Positions 47,045-57,222 of a stretch of 64,000 nucleotides of DNA are shown one piece after another. The first letter of the stretch is position 1. Each line of letters opens with the position of its first letter. The position numbers and the translations under genes were made by a program. The notes beneath the pieces were generated by a model that searched no databases, had not been told where the DNA came from, and saw nothing but the letters and a program-made list of their open reading frames with translations. Location of the stretch: assembly GCF_013009555.1 (NCBI RefSeq), contig NZ_CP046176.1, positions 3,069,501 through 3,133,500 of the forward strand, written 5' to 3'. Source of the stretch: Phocaeicola dorei (GTDB lineage: Bacteria; Bacteroidota; Bacteroidia; Bacteroidales; Bacteroidaceae).

Positions 47045-47659
47045 ATGATAAAAATGAAAAGAACATACTTACTGGTATTAATCCTTTTCCTTTCGGTCAG
47101 CCTGTCCGCACAAAAGGACAAACAGGCACGGGAGATATTGGACAAAACCGCCAATGCCCTGCAACAGGCCGGAGGCATCCGTGCCACCTTTGGGGGGACA
47201 GGCAATGGAACCTTATTGCTAAAAGGCAACCAGTTCTATCTGAACAGTGGCGGAATACAAAGCTGGTTTGACGGAAAAACGCAATGGAGTTATCTGGAAA
47301 GCAGCGAAGAAGTGAATGTGAGCAATCCTACCCCGGAAGAATTGCAAACCATTAATCCATACGCACTGTTATCCATTTACAAAAACGGATATAATTATAA
47401 GTATGCGGGGACAAAAAGCCGTAACGGCAAACAAGGGTTCGAAGTGATACTGACCCCGGAGAATAAACAAGATATCACATCCATCACCTTGTTCGTTTCC
47501 CAAACATATCAGCCTTTATATATAAAGGTAGAACAAAATAATAAATCGGCAAACGAGATTATCGTCACTTCTTACCAAACCAACCAGCCGCTGGACAATG
47601 CGACATTCAAGTTTGATAAAAAGAAATTCCCAAACGCTGAAGTGATAGACTTACGATAG
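47045..47659 (+). CDS. lolA: LolA-like outer-membrane lipoprotein carrier
   Basis: Periplasmic carrier of about 205 aa that would take lipoproteins to the outer membrane. The start at 47045 or 47054 is preferred over the TTG at 47030 because a signal peptide (KRTYLLVLILFLSVSLSAQ) follows. The LolA fold is suggested by ILDKTANALQQAGGIRATF, KTQWSYLESSEEVNVSNPTP and DNATFKFDKKKFPNAEVIDL. Placement directly after ftsK is the usual order in Bacteroidales and in many proteobacteria. Confidence 0.88.
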   Translation: MIKMKRTYLLVLILFLSVSLSAQKDKQAREILDKTANALQQAGGIRATFGGTGNGTLLLKGNQFYLNSGGIQSWFDGKTQWSYLESSEEVNVSNPTPEELQTINPYALLSIYKNGYNYKYAGTKSRNGKQGFEVILTPENKQDITSITLFVSQTYQPLYIKVEQNNKSANEIIVTSYQTNQPLDNATFKFDKKKFPNAEVIDLR

Positions 47660-47728
47660 CAAACAGAGTTCAAGATAGAGAGATAATATAATATTCATCA
47701 AATTAAATTAAGTAAAGAAATAAGTATT

Positions 47729-48676
47729 ATGAGTACAGAAAAAGTTAAATGCCTTATCATCGGCTCAGGTCCTGCCGGCTATACCGCAGCCATTTATACA
47801 GGACGCGCTAACATCGCTCCGGTCTTATATGAAGGCTTACAGCCCGGAGGCCAGTTGACCATCACTACCGAGGTGGAGAATTTCCCCGGATATCCCGAAG
47901 GTATCAGCGGTACCCAGCTAATGGAGGATTTGCGCAAACAAGCAGAACGCTTTGGCGCGGATATCCGCAATGGTATTGCAACTTCCGCCGACCTGAGCAA
48001 ACGTCCTTACCGCATCACCATTGATGACGAAAAAGTGATTGAGGCAGAAACTGTAATTATATCCACAGGTGCCACCGCCAAATATCTAGGTCTGGAAGAC
48101 GAACAAAAATATGCCGGAATGGGTGTAAGTGCCTGCGCCACCTGCGACGGTTTCTTCTATCGCAAGAAAACTGTAGCTGTAGTAGGTGGCGGTGACACTG
48201 CTTGTGAGGAGGCTGTCTATCTGGCAGGACTGGCCAAACAGGTTTACCTAATTGTACGTAAACCGTTCTTACGCGCATCCAAGATTATGCAAGCACGTGT
48301 TATGAACCATCCTAACATCAAGGTACTGTTCGAACACAACGCTGTCGGCTTATACGGAGAGAATGGCGTAGAAGGCGTTCATTTGGTAAAGCGTCAGGGT
48401 GAATGCAACGAAGAACGTTATGACTTGCCCATCGACGGATTCTTTCTGGCTATCGGCCATAAGCCCAATTCAGACATTTTCAAGGATTATTTAGACACAG
48501 ACGAAGTAGGCTACATTATTACAGAAGCAGGTACTCCGCGTACGAAAGTCCCCGGTGTGTTCGCTGCCGGCGATGTGGCCGACCCGCATTATCGACAGGC
48601 TATCACTGCTGCTGGAAGTGGCTGCAAAGCTGCCATAGAAGCAGAAAGATACCTATCTGCCAATGACTTATTATAA
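47729..48676 (+). CDS. trxB: Thioredoxin reductase
   Basis: FAD enzyme of 315 aa passing electrons from NADPH to thioredoxin. The FAD motif GSGPAGYTAAIYTGRA is at about 12-27, the redox pair C136-A-T-C139 follows, the NADPH site is VVGGGDTACEEAVYL and the second FAD motif is GVFAAGDVADPHYRQA. The length and CATC motif are those of low-molecular-weight TrxB. It is 70 bp downstream of lolA and may be cotranscribed with it. Confidence 0.96.
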   Translation: MSTEKVKCLIIGSGPAGYTAAIYTGRANIAPVLYEGLQPGGQLTITTEVENFPGYPEGISGTQLMEDLRKQAERFGADIRNGIATSADLSKRPYRITIDDEKVIEAETVIISTGATAKYLGLEDEQKYAGMGVSACATCDGFFYRKKTVAVVGGGDTACEEAVYLAGLAKQVYLIVRKPFLRASKIMQARVMNHPNIKVLFEHNAVGLYGENGVEGVHLVKRQGECNEERYDLPIDGFFLAIGHKPNSDIFKDYLDTDEVGYIITEAGTPRTKVPGVFAAGDVADPHYRQAITAAGSGCKAAIEAERYLSANDLL

Positions 48677-48705
48677 TAAAATAAACTAACCCCACAACAA
48701 ACACT

Positions 48706-51525
48706 ATGACACATTTTCTAAGGAAGATGGCAGCTGCCTGGATCATTCTAGGCAGCGTGTCGGTGGGCTTTGCACAACAGCAAACGCCTCCCATCCCTAC
48801 GGACCCTAACGTCCGCATCGGTAAATTGGACAACGGATTAACTTATTACATCCGTCACAACGAACTCCCCGAAAATAGAGCCGATTTCTACATCGCTCAA
48901 AAAGTAGGTTCCATTTTGGAAGAAGACAACCAGCGAGGCTTGGCACACTTCTTAGAACACATGTGCTTTAACGGAACTAAAAATTTCCCGGACAAAACCC
49001 TCATCCAATATCTGGAAAGCATAGGGGTGAAATTCGGTGAAAACCTGAATGCTTACACTAGCATAGATGAAACAGTATACAATATTTCCAATGTTCCCGT
49101 GATACGTGACGGCGTTGTAGATTCTTGTTTGCTAATTTTGCATGACTGGGCCGATGACCTGACACTGGACCCTAAGGAAATAGACAGCGAACGCGGTGTG
49201 ATTCATGAAGAATGGCGTACTAGCACAAACGCTATGATGCGTATGTACGAAAAAGCCCTCCCTACCCTTTATCCGGGAAGTAAATATGCCTATAGGCTTC
49301 CTATCGGCATAATGGAAGTAGTAGACAATTTCCCTTATCAGGCATTACGCGATTATTATGAAAAATGGTATCGTCCGGACCAACAGGGTATTGTCGTAGT
49401 AGGCGATATAGATGTAGACAAGATTGAGGCAAAGATAAAGAAGATATTCTCTCCTATTAAAATGCCAGAAAGCCCAGCAGAACGAGAATACTTCCAAGTT
49501 CCCGACAATAAGGAAACTATTGTAGCAATAGAAACGGATAAAGAACAGGCAAACCCAGTAGCTTATTTATGCTACAAACATGAAGCAATTCCTAATGAAC
49601 AAAAGGGAAACATGGATTATCTGGTAGTGAACTACATGAAATCCATGATAGAAAATATGTTGAACGCCCGTCTGAACGAACTGACCCAAACAGCCAATCC
49701 TCCTTTCATCTTCGCTCAAGTCAGCGACCAAGAATTTCTGATTTCCAAAACAAAAGATGCCTTTACAGGAATAGTAGCAAGCAAGGAAGACGGAATTGAC
49801 AGTGCAATAACCGCCATTGTACGTGAAATTGAACGGGCCCACAAATTTGGTTTCACCGCGTCCGAATATGCCCGCGCCAAAGCGGACTATCTGCGTATGC
49901 TGGAATCTGCATACAACGAACGCAATAAAGTGAAAAACGGTGCATACGTGGATGAATATGTACGCCACTTCATTGACAACGAACCAATTCCAGGTATTGA
50001 AAATGAATACGCCATTATGAATCAGATCGTCCCCAACCTGTCTGTGGAAATGGTAAACAGTCTGATTCCAGCCTTGGTTACCGACAGCAATCTGGTAGTA
50101 AACGTATTCTTCCCTGAAAAGGAAGGATTGAAAGTTCCATCCAAGAAAGAAGTTTTGGCTGCTATCAATAAGGTAAAAGCTGAAACACTGACTGCTTATG
50201 AAGACAAAGTTTCTGATGAACCTTTGATTCCTGAAAAGCCCCAAGGCGGAAAGATTACAAAACAGGAAAATGGTCCGTTTGGTTCTACAATCTTGACTCT
50301 GTCCAATGGAGTACGCGTTATCTTAAAGCAAACCGACTTCAAAGCGGATGAAATCAGAATGAGAGCTTTCAGTCCGGGTGGCAGTTCCTTGTTCCCGAAT
50401 GATGAAATTATCAATATCAATGTCATGAATGATGTGGCAAGTATCGGCGGCTTGGGTAACTTCAGCAATGTTGATCTAGAGAAAGTATTGGCAGGTAAAA
50501 AAGCTAGTGTAAGTGCTTCCGTCAGTGGTAATACAGAAGGGCTGAGCGGAAGCTGCTCACCCAAAGATTTTGAGACCTTGATGCAATTAGTCTATTTGTC
50601 ATTCACGGCTCCACGAATGGATAACGATGCATTTACTTCATTCAAGAACCGTCTACAAGCATCTTTGGCAAATCAAGAGGCCAACCCAATGACTGCCTTA
50701 CAGGATACATTACAAAAAGCCCTCTATATGGGACATCCGCGTACTATCCGTATGAAAGCCGACATGGTGGACAAGATTGACTATGCCAGAATTATGGAGA
50801 TGTACAAAGACCGTTTCAAAGATGCCAGCGACTTTACTTTCATCTTTGTAGGAAATATCAAACCAGAAAAAATGGAACCACTGATTGCGACTTATTTAGG
50901 CGCTCTGCCTTCCGTCAATCGCAAAGAAACCTTCCGTGACAACCACATTGATATGCGCCAAGGTGACTATAAGAACATTTTCAACAAGAAATTGGAAACT
51001 CCTAAAGCCACCGTATTGGTAATCAACAACGGGCAATGCGCATACACATTGAAAAACCAAATCATGATGAGTATGCTTTCACAGATACTGAATATCATGT
51101 ATACTGAAAGCGTACGCGAAAAAGAAGGTGGGACATACGGTGTAAGTGCATTCGGCAGTCTGACCAAATATCCAAAAGAGAAAGCAGTTCTGCAAATCTA
51201 TTTCGATACAGATCCTGCCAAACGCGCCAAAATGACGGATATCATTTTGAATGAACTGAACCAATTTGCCAACGAGGGTCCGTCCACCGAAAACTTGAAC
51301 AAGGTAAAAGAATTCATGCTGAAGAAATACAAGGAAAATGCCAAAGAAAACAGTTATTGGGTAAATATGCTGGATGAATATTTCTGGGAAGGAACAGATA
51401 TGAACACCGGCTACGCAGACATAGTAAACAGCATTACCGCTAAAGATCTGCAAGAATTTACCAAAGCCTTGTTGGAGCAGAATAACCGTATAGAAGTAAG
51501 CATGACTTCGGAAGAAACAAAATAA
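48706..51525 (+). CDS. M16 insulinase-family zinc protease
   Basis: Exported metallopeptidase of 939 aa with a signal peptide (AAAWIILGSVSVGFA). The zinc motif H81-F-L-E84-H85 is present in the N-terminal half, with the distal glutamate in SERGVIHEEW. The second half (from about 530, ILTLSNGVRVILKQTDF) lacks the HxxEH motif, as usual for the inactive partner half. It probably degrades peptides or misfolded proteins in the periplasm. It is followed after 14 bp by an ABC-type operon. Confidence 0.93.
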   Translation: MTHFLRKMAAAWIILGSVSVGFAQQQTPPIPTDPNVRIGKLDNGLTYYIRHNELPENRADFYIAQKVGSILEEDNQRGLAHFLEHMCFNGTKNFPDKTLIQYLESIGVKFGENLNAYTSIDETVYNISNVPVIRDGVVDSCLLILHDWADDLTLDPKEIDSERGVIHEEWRTSTNAMMRMYEKALPTLYPGSKYAYRLPIGIMEVVDNFPYQALRDYYEKWYRPDQQGIVVVGDIDVDKIEAKIKKIFSPIKMPESPAEREYFQVPDNKETIVAIETDKEQANPVAYLCYKHEAIPNEQKGNMDYLVVNYMKSMIENMLNARLNELTQTANPPFIFAQVSDQEFLISKTKDAFTGIVASKEDGIDSAITAIVREIERAHKFGFTASEYARAKADYLRMLESAYNERNKVKNGAYVDEYVRHFIDNEPIPGIENEYAIMNQIVPNLSVEMVNSLIPALVTDSNLVVNVFFPEKEGLKVPSKKEVLAAINKVKAETLTAYEDKVSDEPLIPEKPQGGKITKQENGPFGSTILTLSNGVRVILKQTDFKADEIRMRAFSPGGSSLFPNDEIININVMNDVASIGGLGNFSNVDLEKVLAGKKASVSASVSGNTEGLSGSCSPKDFETLMQLVYLSFTAPRMDNDAFTSFKNRLQASLANQEANPMTALQDTLQKALYMGHPRTIRMKADMVDKIDYARIMEMYKDRFKDASDFTFIFVGNIKPEKMEPLIATYLGALPSVNRKETFRDNHIDMRQGDYKNIFNKKLETPKATVLVINNGQCAYTLKNQIMMSMLSQILNIMYTESVREKEGGTYGVSAFGSLTKYPKEKAVLQIYFDTDPAKRAKMTDIILNELNQFANEGPSTENLNKVKEFMLKKYKENAKENSYWVNMLDEYFWEGTDMNTGYADIVNSITAKDLQEFTKALLEQNNRIEVSMTSEETK

Positions 51526-51539
51526 TCCCATCCAAGCCT

Positions 51540-53027
51540 ATGCTTCTATCTATTATAAGACAGAATCAAAAACTTGCAGCCAAGCGGAATCCTGCATTCG
51601 ACAGGAACCGCTTTGCCAAGTTTTTAATTTACTTTATGGTCGCATTTTGGGCAGCATACCTCATCTTTATCGGGGTCATGCTGTCCTTCGCTTTTGAAGA
51701 TATCTTTCCCAGCATGGAACCTTACCATATCATGAACCAAGGATTGATTTATCTTCTGATACTTGATTTTTTGCTACGCTTCATGCTGCAACCGGCCATG
51801 TCGCAAGAAATCAAGCCCTATCTGCTTATGCCAATAAAAAAGAATAAGCTGGTGGATACCCTGTTACTACAATCCGGAATCAGCAGTTACAACTTCTTCT
51901 GGTTTTTCCTGATCGTACCTTTTGCCCTGCTTACGATTATCCGTTTCTATGGATTCACGGGCATCCTATGCTATCTGTGCGGCATTTGGCTTCTGATGGC
52001 TATGAACAGTTATTGGTATTTGATATGCAAAACTTTACTGAATGAGAAATTGCTTTATATACTTCTCCCGATCGGAGTATACGGATTATTAGCGGGAACT
52101 GAATTTATTCCCGAAGGAAATCCGGTTTCCACGTTCATGATGAATCTAGGAGAAGGATTTATAGAAGGAAACATACTCGCCTTTCTAGGTGTCATAGCAG
52201 CCATTTTGTTGCTTCTGCTAGTAAATCGCAAGCTACAGCTACACTTCATCTATAATGAAATAGCTAAAGTGGAAGACACCAAGATGAAGCATGTATCCGA
52301 ATATAAATTCCTGGACCGCTATGGTGACGTAGGTGAATATCTACGTCTGGAACTAAAACTGTGTTTCCGTAACAAAACCGTAAAGACACAATTCCGCATG
52401 GGATTTATCATCATGCTTGCTTTTTCGGCACTGATTGCCTTCACGGATGTGTATGACGGAACAGGAATGATAAATTTTATCTGCATATACAATTTTGCCA
52501 TTTTAAGTATCATGACCCTGGGGCAAGTGATGTCTTTTGAGGGCAACTATCTAGACGGTCTTATGAGCCGTAAGGAATCTATCTATAACTTGCTTCGTGC
52601 CAAGTATTACCTGAACTGCATCATCGTGTTCATCCCTTTCCTGATTATGATGATCCCTGTAGCTAAAGGCAAGATACCCTTCCTCATGGCTCTATCTTAT
52701 ATGCTGTTTACAGCAGGATTCGTATTCGCTATGATGCTGCAACTGGCTGTGTACAATAAAAAGACACTCCCGTTAAACGCCAATGTCATGCGAAGCAATC
52801 GGGGAAGTTCCTTATTCCAGACCATTATCATCTCATGTGCTTTTTTCCTGCCCTTGATTATCAACAAAGCTCTGACGGCTTTCTTTGAACAGGATACAGC
52901 CTGCATCATCATGATGATTATAGGGTTGTTACTGATTGCAACCCACAATATTTGGATAAAAAATATCTATAACCGTTTCATGAAGCGCCGTTATGAGAAT
53001 ATGGAAGGCTTCCGTGACTCACGTTAA
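51540..53027 (+). CDS. DUF5687 membrane protein, ABC permease-like
   Basis: Integral membrane protein of 495 aa with about ten or eleven hydrophobic segments in two groups (N-terminal about 28-240, C-terminal about 290-490). The motif LLMPIKKNKLVDTLLLQSGI and the arrangement match DUF5687, which is related to ABC-2 exporters. The downstream ATPase gene starts 12 bp later, so the two form a transporter. Substrate unknown. Confidence 0.82.
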   Translation: MLLSIIRQNQKLAAKRNPAFDRNRFAKFLIYFMVAFWAAYLIFIGVMLSFAFEDIFPSMEPYHIMNQGLIYLLILDFLLRFMLQPAMSQEIKPYLLMPIKKNKLVDTLLLQSGISSYNFFWFFLIVPFALLTIIRFYGFTGILCYLCGIWLLMAMNSYWYLICKTLLNEKLLYILLPIGVYGLLAGTEFIPEGNPVSTFMMNLGEGFIEGNILAFLGVIAAILLLLLVNRKLQLHFIYNEIAKVEDTKMKHVSEYKFLDRYGDVGEYLRLELKLCFRNKTVKTQFRMGFIIMLAFSALIAFTDVYDGTGMINFICIYNFAILSIMTLGQVMSFEGNYLDGLMSRKESIYNLLRAKYYLNCIIVFIPFLIMMIPVAKGKIPFLMALSYMLFTAGFVFAMMLQLAVYNKKTLPLNANVMRSNRGSSLFQTIIISCAFFLPLIINKALTAFFEQDTACIIMMIIGLLLIATHNIWIKNIYNRFMKRRYENMEGFRDSR

Positions 53028-53039
53028 AACGAATTGCGT

Positions 53040-53747
53040 ATGAATATCATAATAAACCAATTACAAAAGAACTTTGGCCCGAAAGTGGCTGTAGACATAG
53101 AAAATTATTCCATTCAAAGCGGTGACATGTTGGGACTGGTGGGCAATAACGGAGCAGGAAAAACGACCCTGTTCCGCCTGATGCTGGACTTGCTGAAAGC
53201 CGACGGAGGCAGTGTACATATCGAAAACATCGATGTGAGCCGGAGTGAGGAATGGAAAAATATAACGGGAGCTTTCATTGACGAAGGTTTCCTGATAGAT
53301 TATCTTACCCCCGAAGAATATTTCTACTTTGTAGGAAAAATGTACGGGCTAACAAAAGAAGAAGTAGATAAACGTGTCGCTAGGTTTGAACGTTTTATGA
53401 ATGGCGAAGTCATCGGACAAAAAAAACTGATTCGTAACTATTCGGCAGGCAACAAACAGAAAATAGGTATCATTTCGGCTATGCTGCACCAACCGCAGGT
53501 ACTGATTCTAGATGAACCGTTCAACTTTCTGGACCCTAGTTCGCAGTCCATTATCAAGCATTTACTGAAAGCTTATAATGAAGAAACCGGAGCCACCATA
53601 CTGGTATCCAGCCATAATCTGAACCACACAGTAGATATATGCCCACGCATCGCTCTGTTGGAAAACGGAAAGATTATCCGAGATATTGACAATAAAGGGA
53701 ATTCCGCCGAAAAGGAATTAGAGGACTATTTTAATGTAACAGAATGA
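53040..53747 (+). CDS. ABC transporter ATP-binding protein
   Basis: ATPase subunit of 235 aa from the ATG at 53040; a TTG two codons earlier is possible. It has Walker A (GNNGAGKTTLFRLM), signature-like NYSAGNKQKIGI, Walker B (VLILDEPFNFLDPSS) and an H-loop (VSSHNLNHT). It couples with the DUF5687 permease and overlaps the next gene by 4 bp. It resembles exporters of the CcmA type. Confidence 0.92.
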   Translation: MNIIINQLQKNFGPKVAVDIENYSIQSGDMLGLVGNNGAGKTTLFRLMLDLLKADGGSVHIENIDVSRSEEWKNITGAFIDEGFLIDYLTPEEYFYFVGKMYGLTKEEVDKRVARFERFMNGEVIGQKKLIRNYSAGNKQKIGIISAMLHQPQVLILDEPFNFLDPSSQSIIKHLLKAYNEETGATILVSSHNLNHTVDICPRIALLENGKIIRDIDNKGNSAEKELEDYFNVTE

Positions 53748-54256
53748 AAAAACTACTATCCCATTTGCTGGTATTAGGTACACTGGCCATGTTGTTGGCT
53801 TCATGCGGTACCTCTGCCCCACGTTATAACTACAAGGAACTGGCGCGTGCCTCCATCCGTCTGAATATGGATATTGACATGAAAGACAATCACCAACTGT
53901 ACGTAGAATCAGCAGCATGGCTGGGAGTCCCCTACCGTGGCGGTGGTAACAGCAAACGGGGAGTGGACTGTTCCGGACTGACTTCACATTTATATAAAAA
54001 GGTATACCACAAAAAGCTGAAACGTAACTCAGATGACCAACGTACCCAAGATTGCCATAAAGTAAGTAAGAGAAACTTGCGCGAAGGAGATTTGGTATTC
54101 TTCCATAACGGTAGAAAAAAACGGATTGCCAGTCATGTAGGTATTTATTTGAAAGATAATAAGTTTATCCATGCCAGTACCAGCCGGGGAGTCATAATCA
54201 GCAGCCTGAATGAAGATTATTATCGTAAACACTGGTTAAGTGGAGGCCGTCCTTGA
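53744..54256 (+). CDS. C40 (NlpC/P60) peptidase lipoprotein
   Basis: Envelope peptidase of 170 aa that cleaves peptidoglycan stem peptides. It has a lipobox (LLASC, Cys21). The NlpC/P60 domain has the catalytic Cys in GVDCSG (Cys76), His in SRVG-like ASHVGIYL, and the third polar residue in FIHAS. It is translationally coupled to the ABC ATPase, so the exporter and the cell-wall enzyme are probably cotranscribed. Confidence 0.92.
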   Translation: MKKLLSHLLVLGTLAMLLASCGTSAPRYNYKELARASIRLNMDIDMKDNHQLYVESAAWLGVPYRGGGNSKRGVDCSGLTSHLYKKVYHKKLKRNSDDQRTQDCHKVSKRNLREGDLVFFHNGRKKRIASHVGIYLKDNKFIHASTSRGVIISSLNEDYYRKHWLSGGRP

Positions 54257-54311
54257 CAAGATCCTTCCGGGCAATATATTCATTACATTAAAATGAGTTT
54301 AATTTGAAAGA

Positions 54312-56381
54312 ATGAAATACACAACATACCTTTTTGATTTTGATTACACACTAGCCGATTCTTCACGCGGCATCGTTATCTGTTTTCGTAATGTACTGGA
54401 ACGCCATGGGCATACGGGCATCAGTAATGAAGCCATAAAACGCACCATTGGAAAAACACTGGAAGATTCATTCAGTCTTTTGAGCGGAATCACTGCTCCC
54501 GAAACATTAGCCGAATATAAAAAAGAATATGTAAAGGAAGCAGATACATACATGACTGTCAACACTTTCTTTTTTCCTGAAACGGTTACCGTACTGAAAA
54601 CACTGAAAAGTCAAGGCGCCCAAATAGGTATCATTTCCACTAAATTCCGTTTTCGTATCCGCGAAATGGTAGACCAACATTTTCCGAAAGATTTTTTTGA
54701 CATTATTATCGGAGGAGAGGATGTAAAGCAAGCCAAGCCAGATCCTCAAGGTATAAAAAAAGCACTACGCCGACTGCATCGCCAGAAAAACGAAACACTC
54801 TACATCGGTGACAGCACAGTGGACGCTGAAACCGCCCAAGCAGCCAAAGTAGACTTTGTAGGTGTACTCAATGGCATGACAACCCGTGAAGAACTGATTG
54901 TATACCCACATCGGCAGATATTAGACAATCTTTCGTTACTTCCATTAATTCATAAATTCACCCCTTACGAACCAGACAAACATTTTCCGGAAAAGTTCTT
55001 TTATTCTTCCTATTTTCCTCAAAAGATAGTAGCCTTCTACAAACTGTTCCATCAAAAACAAATAAGAGGAAAACATGAAATAAAAGAGAATCCGACATGT
55101 TGCGTCTGTAAGAACTGCGGAAACACATTTCAAGGGAATTATTGTCCCCATTGCGGACAAAACCACCACACACCACGTTTTACCATACGAAATGCCTTTC
55201 AGAATATTTTGAGCGGATTCTTTAACATAGACAATGGTTTCAGCCGTAACCTGATAGAACTACTCTACCGACCAGGATACATGATACGGGATTATCTGAG
55301 GGGGAAACGTGTACATTACTATAAACCATTTCAAACCTTGTTCGTTCTAGCTGCTCTATATATCATGGGTGTACAGCTCATTGACCCGACAGCGATAAAA
55401 CTATCGGAAAAGGAAATGGAAGAAGAGCCTACTATCGCCAGCCTGATGGATGACATCAAATATCAACAGGAACAGACATCAGACAGTTGTACCAAATATT
55501 ATTTAGGACAAAGTATTACTTATGCAGACAGTGCACGGTGGGCTCAAACCCACAGTTTATCAGAATCAATACAAGCACAAATCGATGCAAAATTCAGCAA
55601 TCAAGACCAAGATGAGCTAAAAAAAGAAATAAGCAAACAAATAAAAAAGGAGCTTAAACAAAAAATAAAAGCAAAAAATGGAGAGATTGATGACTGGAGA
55701 GGCCTGATGAAAGAAATTGGTACGACTTTGGCAAAACAAGATAGCTTGCGGATAGCCACTTTAGGAAGAGAAGCCAACAAACAAGACTCAACCATATCGG
55801 AAATAAGAAAAAACATATTGGCAAACATGGCCCAACAAGATAATCCCTATGAAGATCAAGATATCTGGAATGATTTGAGCGAAGCCGGAAGTGAAATAAA
55901 AAATGTTTTCAACGAAATGACAAACAATTATTTTACAGAAAATAGTTTTCTCTCTGCAGTCGGTAATCTGATGAAAAGTTGGATACATGGCAACAAAGCC
56001 TTCAGCATCCTTGCTTTGCTCCCCCTTTTCACAATAAGCACCCGATTAAGCTTCTGCCGGACCTCTATCGGACGTCGACTAAACCTGACAGAAAACTTTT
56101 TTGCACAAGTTTATATCGCTTGCCAAATCTTATGGATTTCTTTACTGATCCTGCCATTTACCGGGACAGCACACTTGAATAATATTTTTGATTTAAGTTA
56201 CAAAGCAATCTTTATATTATTTGTCTGGGATTACCGCCAACTGTTTGGACTTTCCTGGTGGAAAAGTTTCTGCCGTACAATAATCATGTTTTGGTATTGC
56301 TTTTTGGGACTGTTGCTAGTCTGTTCTATCATTATAGGCATCATCGTATTGATAGCCTATATTATACAATGGGGTAAATAA
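54312..56381 (+). CDS. Fusion of HAD phosphatase and DUF3667 membrane domain
   Basis: Protein of 689 aa. Residues 1-215 form a phosphoglycolate-phosphatase-like HAD domain with D9-F-D11 in the nucleophile motif, GIISTKFRFR and YIGDSTVDAETA. A linker leads to a zinc ribbon (C266-x2-C269-x8-C278-x2-C281) and a DUF3667 region (FNIDNGFSRNLIELLYRPGY, RDYLRGKRVHYYKPFQTLFV). DUF3667 continues with a membrane segment (about 340), a long charged coiled coil (about 380-560) and about five C-terminal segments. DUF3667 is usually a separate protein, so the fusion with a complete HAD enzyme is notable. There is no internal stop or frameshift. Confidence 0.85.
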   Translation: MKYTTYLFDFDYTLADSSRGIVICFRNVLERHGHTGISNEAIKRTIGKTLEDSFSLLSGITAPETLAEYKKEYVKEADTYMTVNTFFFPETVTVLKTLKSQGAQIGIISTKFRFRIREMVDQHFPKDFFDIIIGGEDVKQAKPDPQGIKKALRRLHRQKNETLYIGDSTVDAETAQAAKVDFVGVLNGMTTREELIVYPHRQILDNLSLLPLIHKFTPYEPDKHFPEKFFYSSYFPQKIVAFYKLFHQKQIRGKHEIKENPTCCVCKNCGNTFQGNYCPHCGQNHHTPRFTIRNAFQNILSGFFNIDNGFSRNLIELLYRPGYMIRDYLRGKRVHYYKPFQTLFVLAALYIMGVQLIDPTAIKLSEKEMEEEPTIASLMDDIKYQQEQTSDSCTKYYLGQSITYADSARWAQTHSLSESIQAQIDAKFSNQDQDELKKEISKQIKKELKQKIKAKNGEIDDWRGLMKEIGTTLAKQDSLRIATLGREANKQDSTISEIRKNILANMAQQDNPYEDQDIWNDLSEAGSEIKNVFNEMTNNYFTENSFLSAVGNLMKSWIHGNKAFSILALLPLFTISTRLSFCRTSIGRRLNLTENFFAQVYIACQILWISLLILPFTGTAHLNNIFDLSYKAIFILFVWDYRQLFGLSWWKSFCRTIIMFWYCFLGLLLVCSIIIGIIVLIAYIIQWGK

Positions 56382-56478
56382 AAGTACAATCACACAAACC
56401 TTATTTATACAATCGCACATCCACAAAATGCAATATGAATAAAAACATTGAGTACAAGAAAAAAGAAGATGATTTTTC

Positions 56479-56509
56479 TTTGCAGATATAAATAAATATA
56501 GTAATTTTG
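56479..56509 (+). promoter_or_regulatory. Promoter of rplU-rpmA
   Basis: TTTG (56479-56482 as TTTG), 19 nt, TAATTTTG (56502-56509). This is a full match to the Bacteroides consensus and places the start near 56516. Confidence 0.6.
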
Positions 56510-56520
56510 TGCCCGATTTA

Positions 56521-56595
56521 GTCCGATGAGGTAGAAAAAGCGAAGGCAGTGATGCATTCCACCTTACGGAGAAAACCGTTTAATATTATAAAAAG
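56521..56595 (+). promoter_or_regulatory. Structured 5' leader of rplU
   Basis: The 80-nt leader can fold with AGGTAGAA (56529-56536) against TTCCACCT (56557-56564, one mismatch), enclosing a GCA-GTGA-TGC hairpin, then ACGG/CCGT (56566-56579) just before the start. This may be an autoregulatory ribosomal-protein leader. No known family was identified. Confidence 0.4.
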
Positions 56596-56913
56596 ATGTA
56601 CGTAATTGTAGAAATTAACGGTCAGCAGTTCAAAGCTGAAGAAGGTAAAAAACTGTTTGTACACCACATTCAGAACGCAGAAAACGGCGCAACTGTTGAA
56701 TTTGAAAAAGTATTGTTGGTAGACAACAATGGAACAGTAACTGTAGGTGCTCCTACTGTAGAAGGTGCCAAGGTAGTTTGTGAAGTAGTATCTCCGCTAG
56801 TAAAAGGCGATAAAGTACTTGTATTTCACAAGAAGAGAAGAAAAGGTTATAGAAAACTGAATGGTCACCGCCAGCAGTTTACAGAGTTAACTATTAAACA
56901 AGTTATTGCTTAA
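56596..56913 (+). CDS. rplU: 50S ribosomal protein L21
   Basis: Ribosomal protein of 105 aa with the full family pattern: [34 protein letters not shown] and the basic [20 protein letters not shown] end. It is followed by L27 after 21 bp, the usual pair. Confidence 0.98.
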   Translation: MYVIVEINGQQFKAEEGKKLFVHHIQNAENGATVEFEKVLLVDNNGTVTVGAPTVEGAKVVCEVVSPLVKGDKVLVFHKKRRKGYRKLNGHRQQFTELTIKQVIA

Positions 56914-56934
56914 TCATTTAAAATTTAAGAAGAA

Positions 56935-57198
56935 ATGGCACATAAAAAAGGTGTAGGTAGTTCTAAGAACGGCCGTGAATCAGCAAGTAAGAGATTAGGC
57001 GTTAAGATATTTGGTGGACAGGCTTGTAAAGCAGGTAACATCATTGTTCGTCAGAGAGGTACAGAATTCCATCCGGGTGAAAACATCGGTATGGGACGTG
57101 ACCATACTCTTTTCGCTTTAGTAGATGGTACAGTATGTTTCAAAGTAGGTCGCGATGACAGAAGATCTGTTTCTGTTGTTCCTGCTGTAGAAGCATAA
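56935..57198 (+). CDS. rpmA: 50S ribosomal protein L27
   Basis: Ribosomal protein of 87 aa. The start [20 protein letters not shown] and [20 protein letters not shown] are diagnostic. It lacks the N-terminal extension that is cleaved in Firmicutes. The transcript ends at the hairpin at 57223-57257. Confidence 0.98.
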   Translation: MAHKKGVGSSKNGRESASKRLGVKIFGGQACKAGNIIVRQRGTEFHPGENIGMGRDHTLFALVDGTVCFKVGRDDRRSVSVVPAVEA

Positions 57199-57222
57199 TC
57201 AGTTAGAAAATAAAAAAAATTG

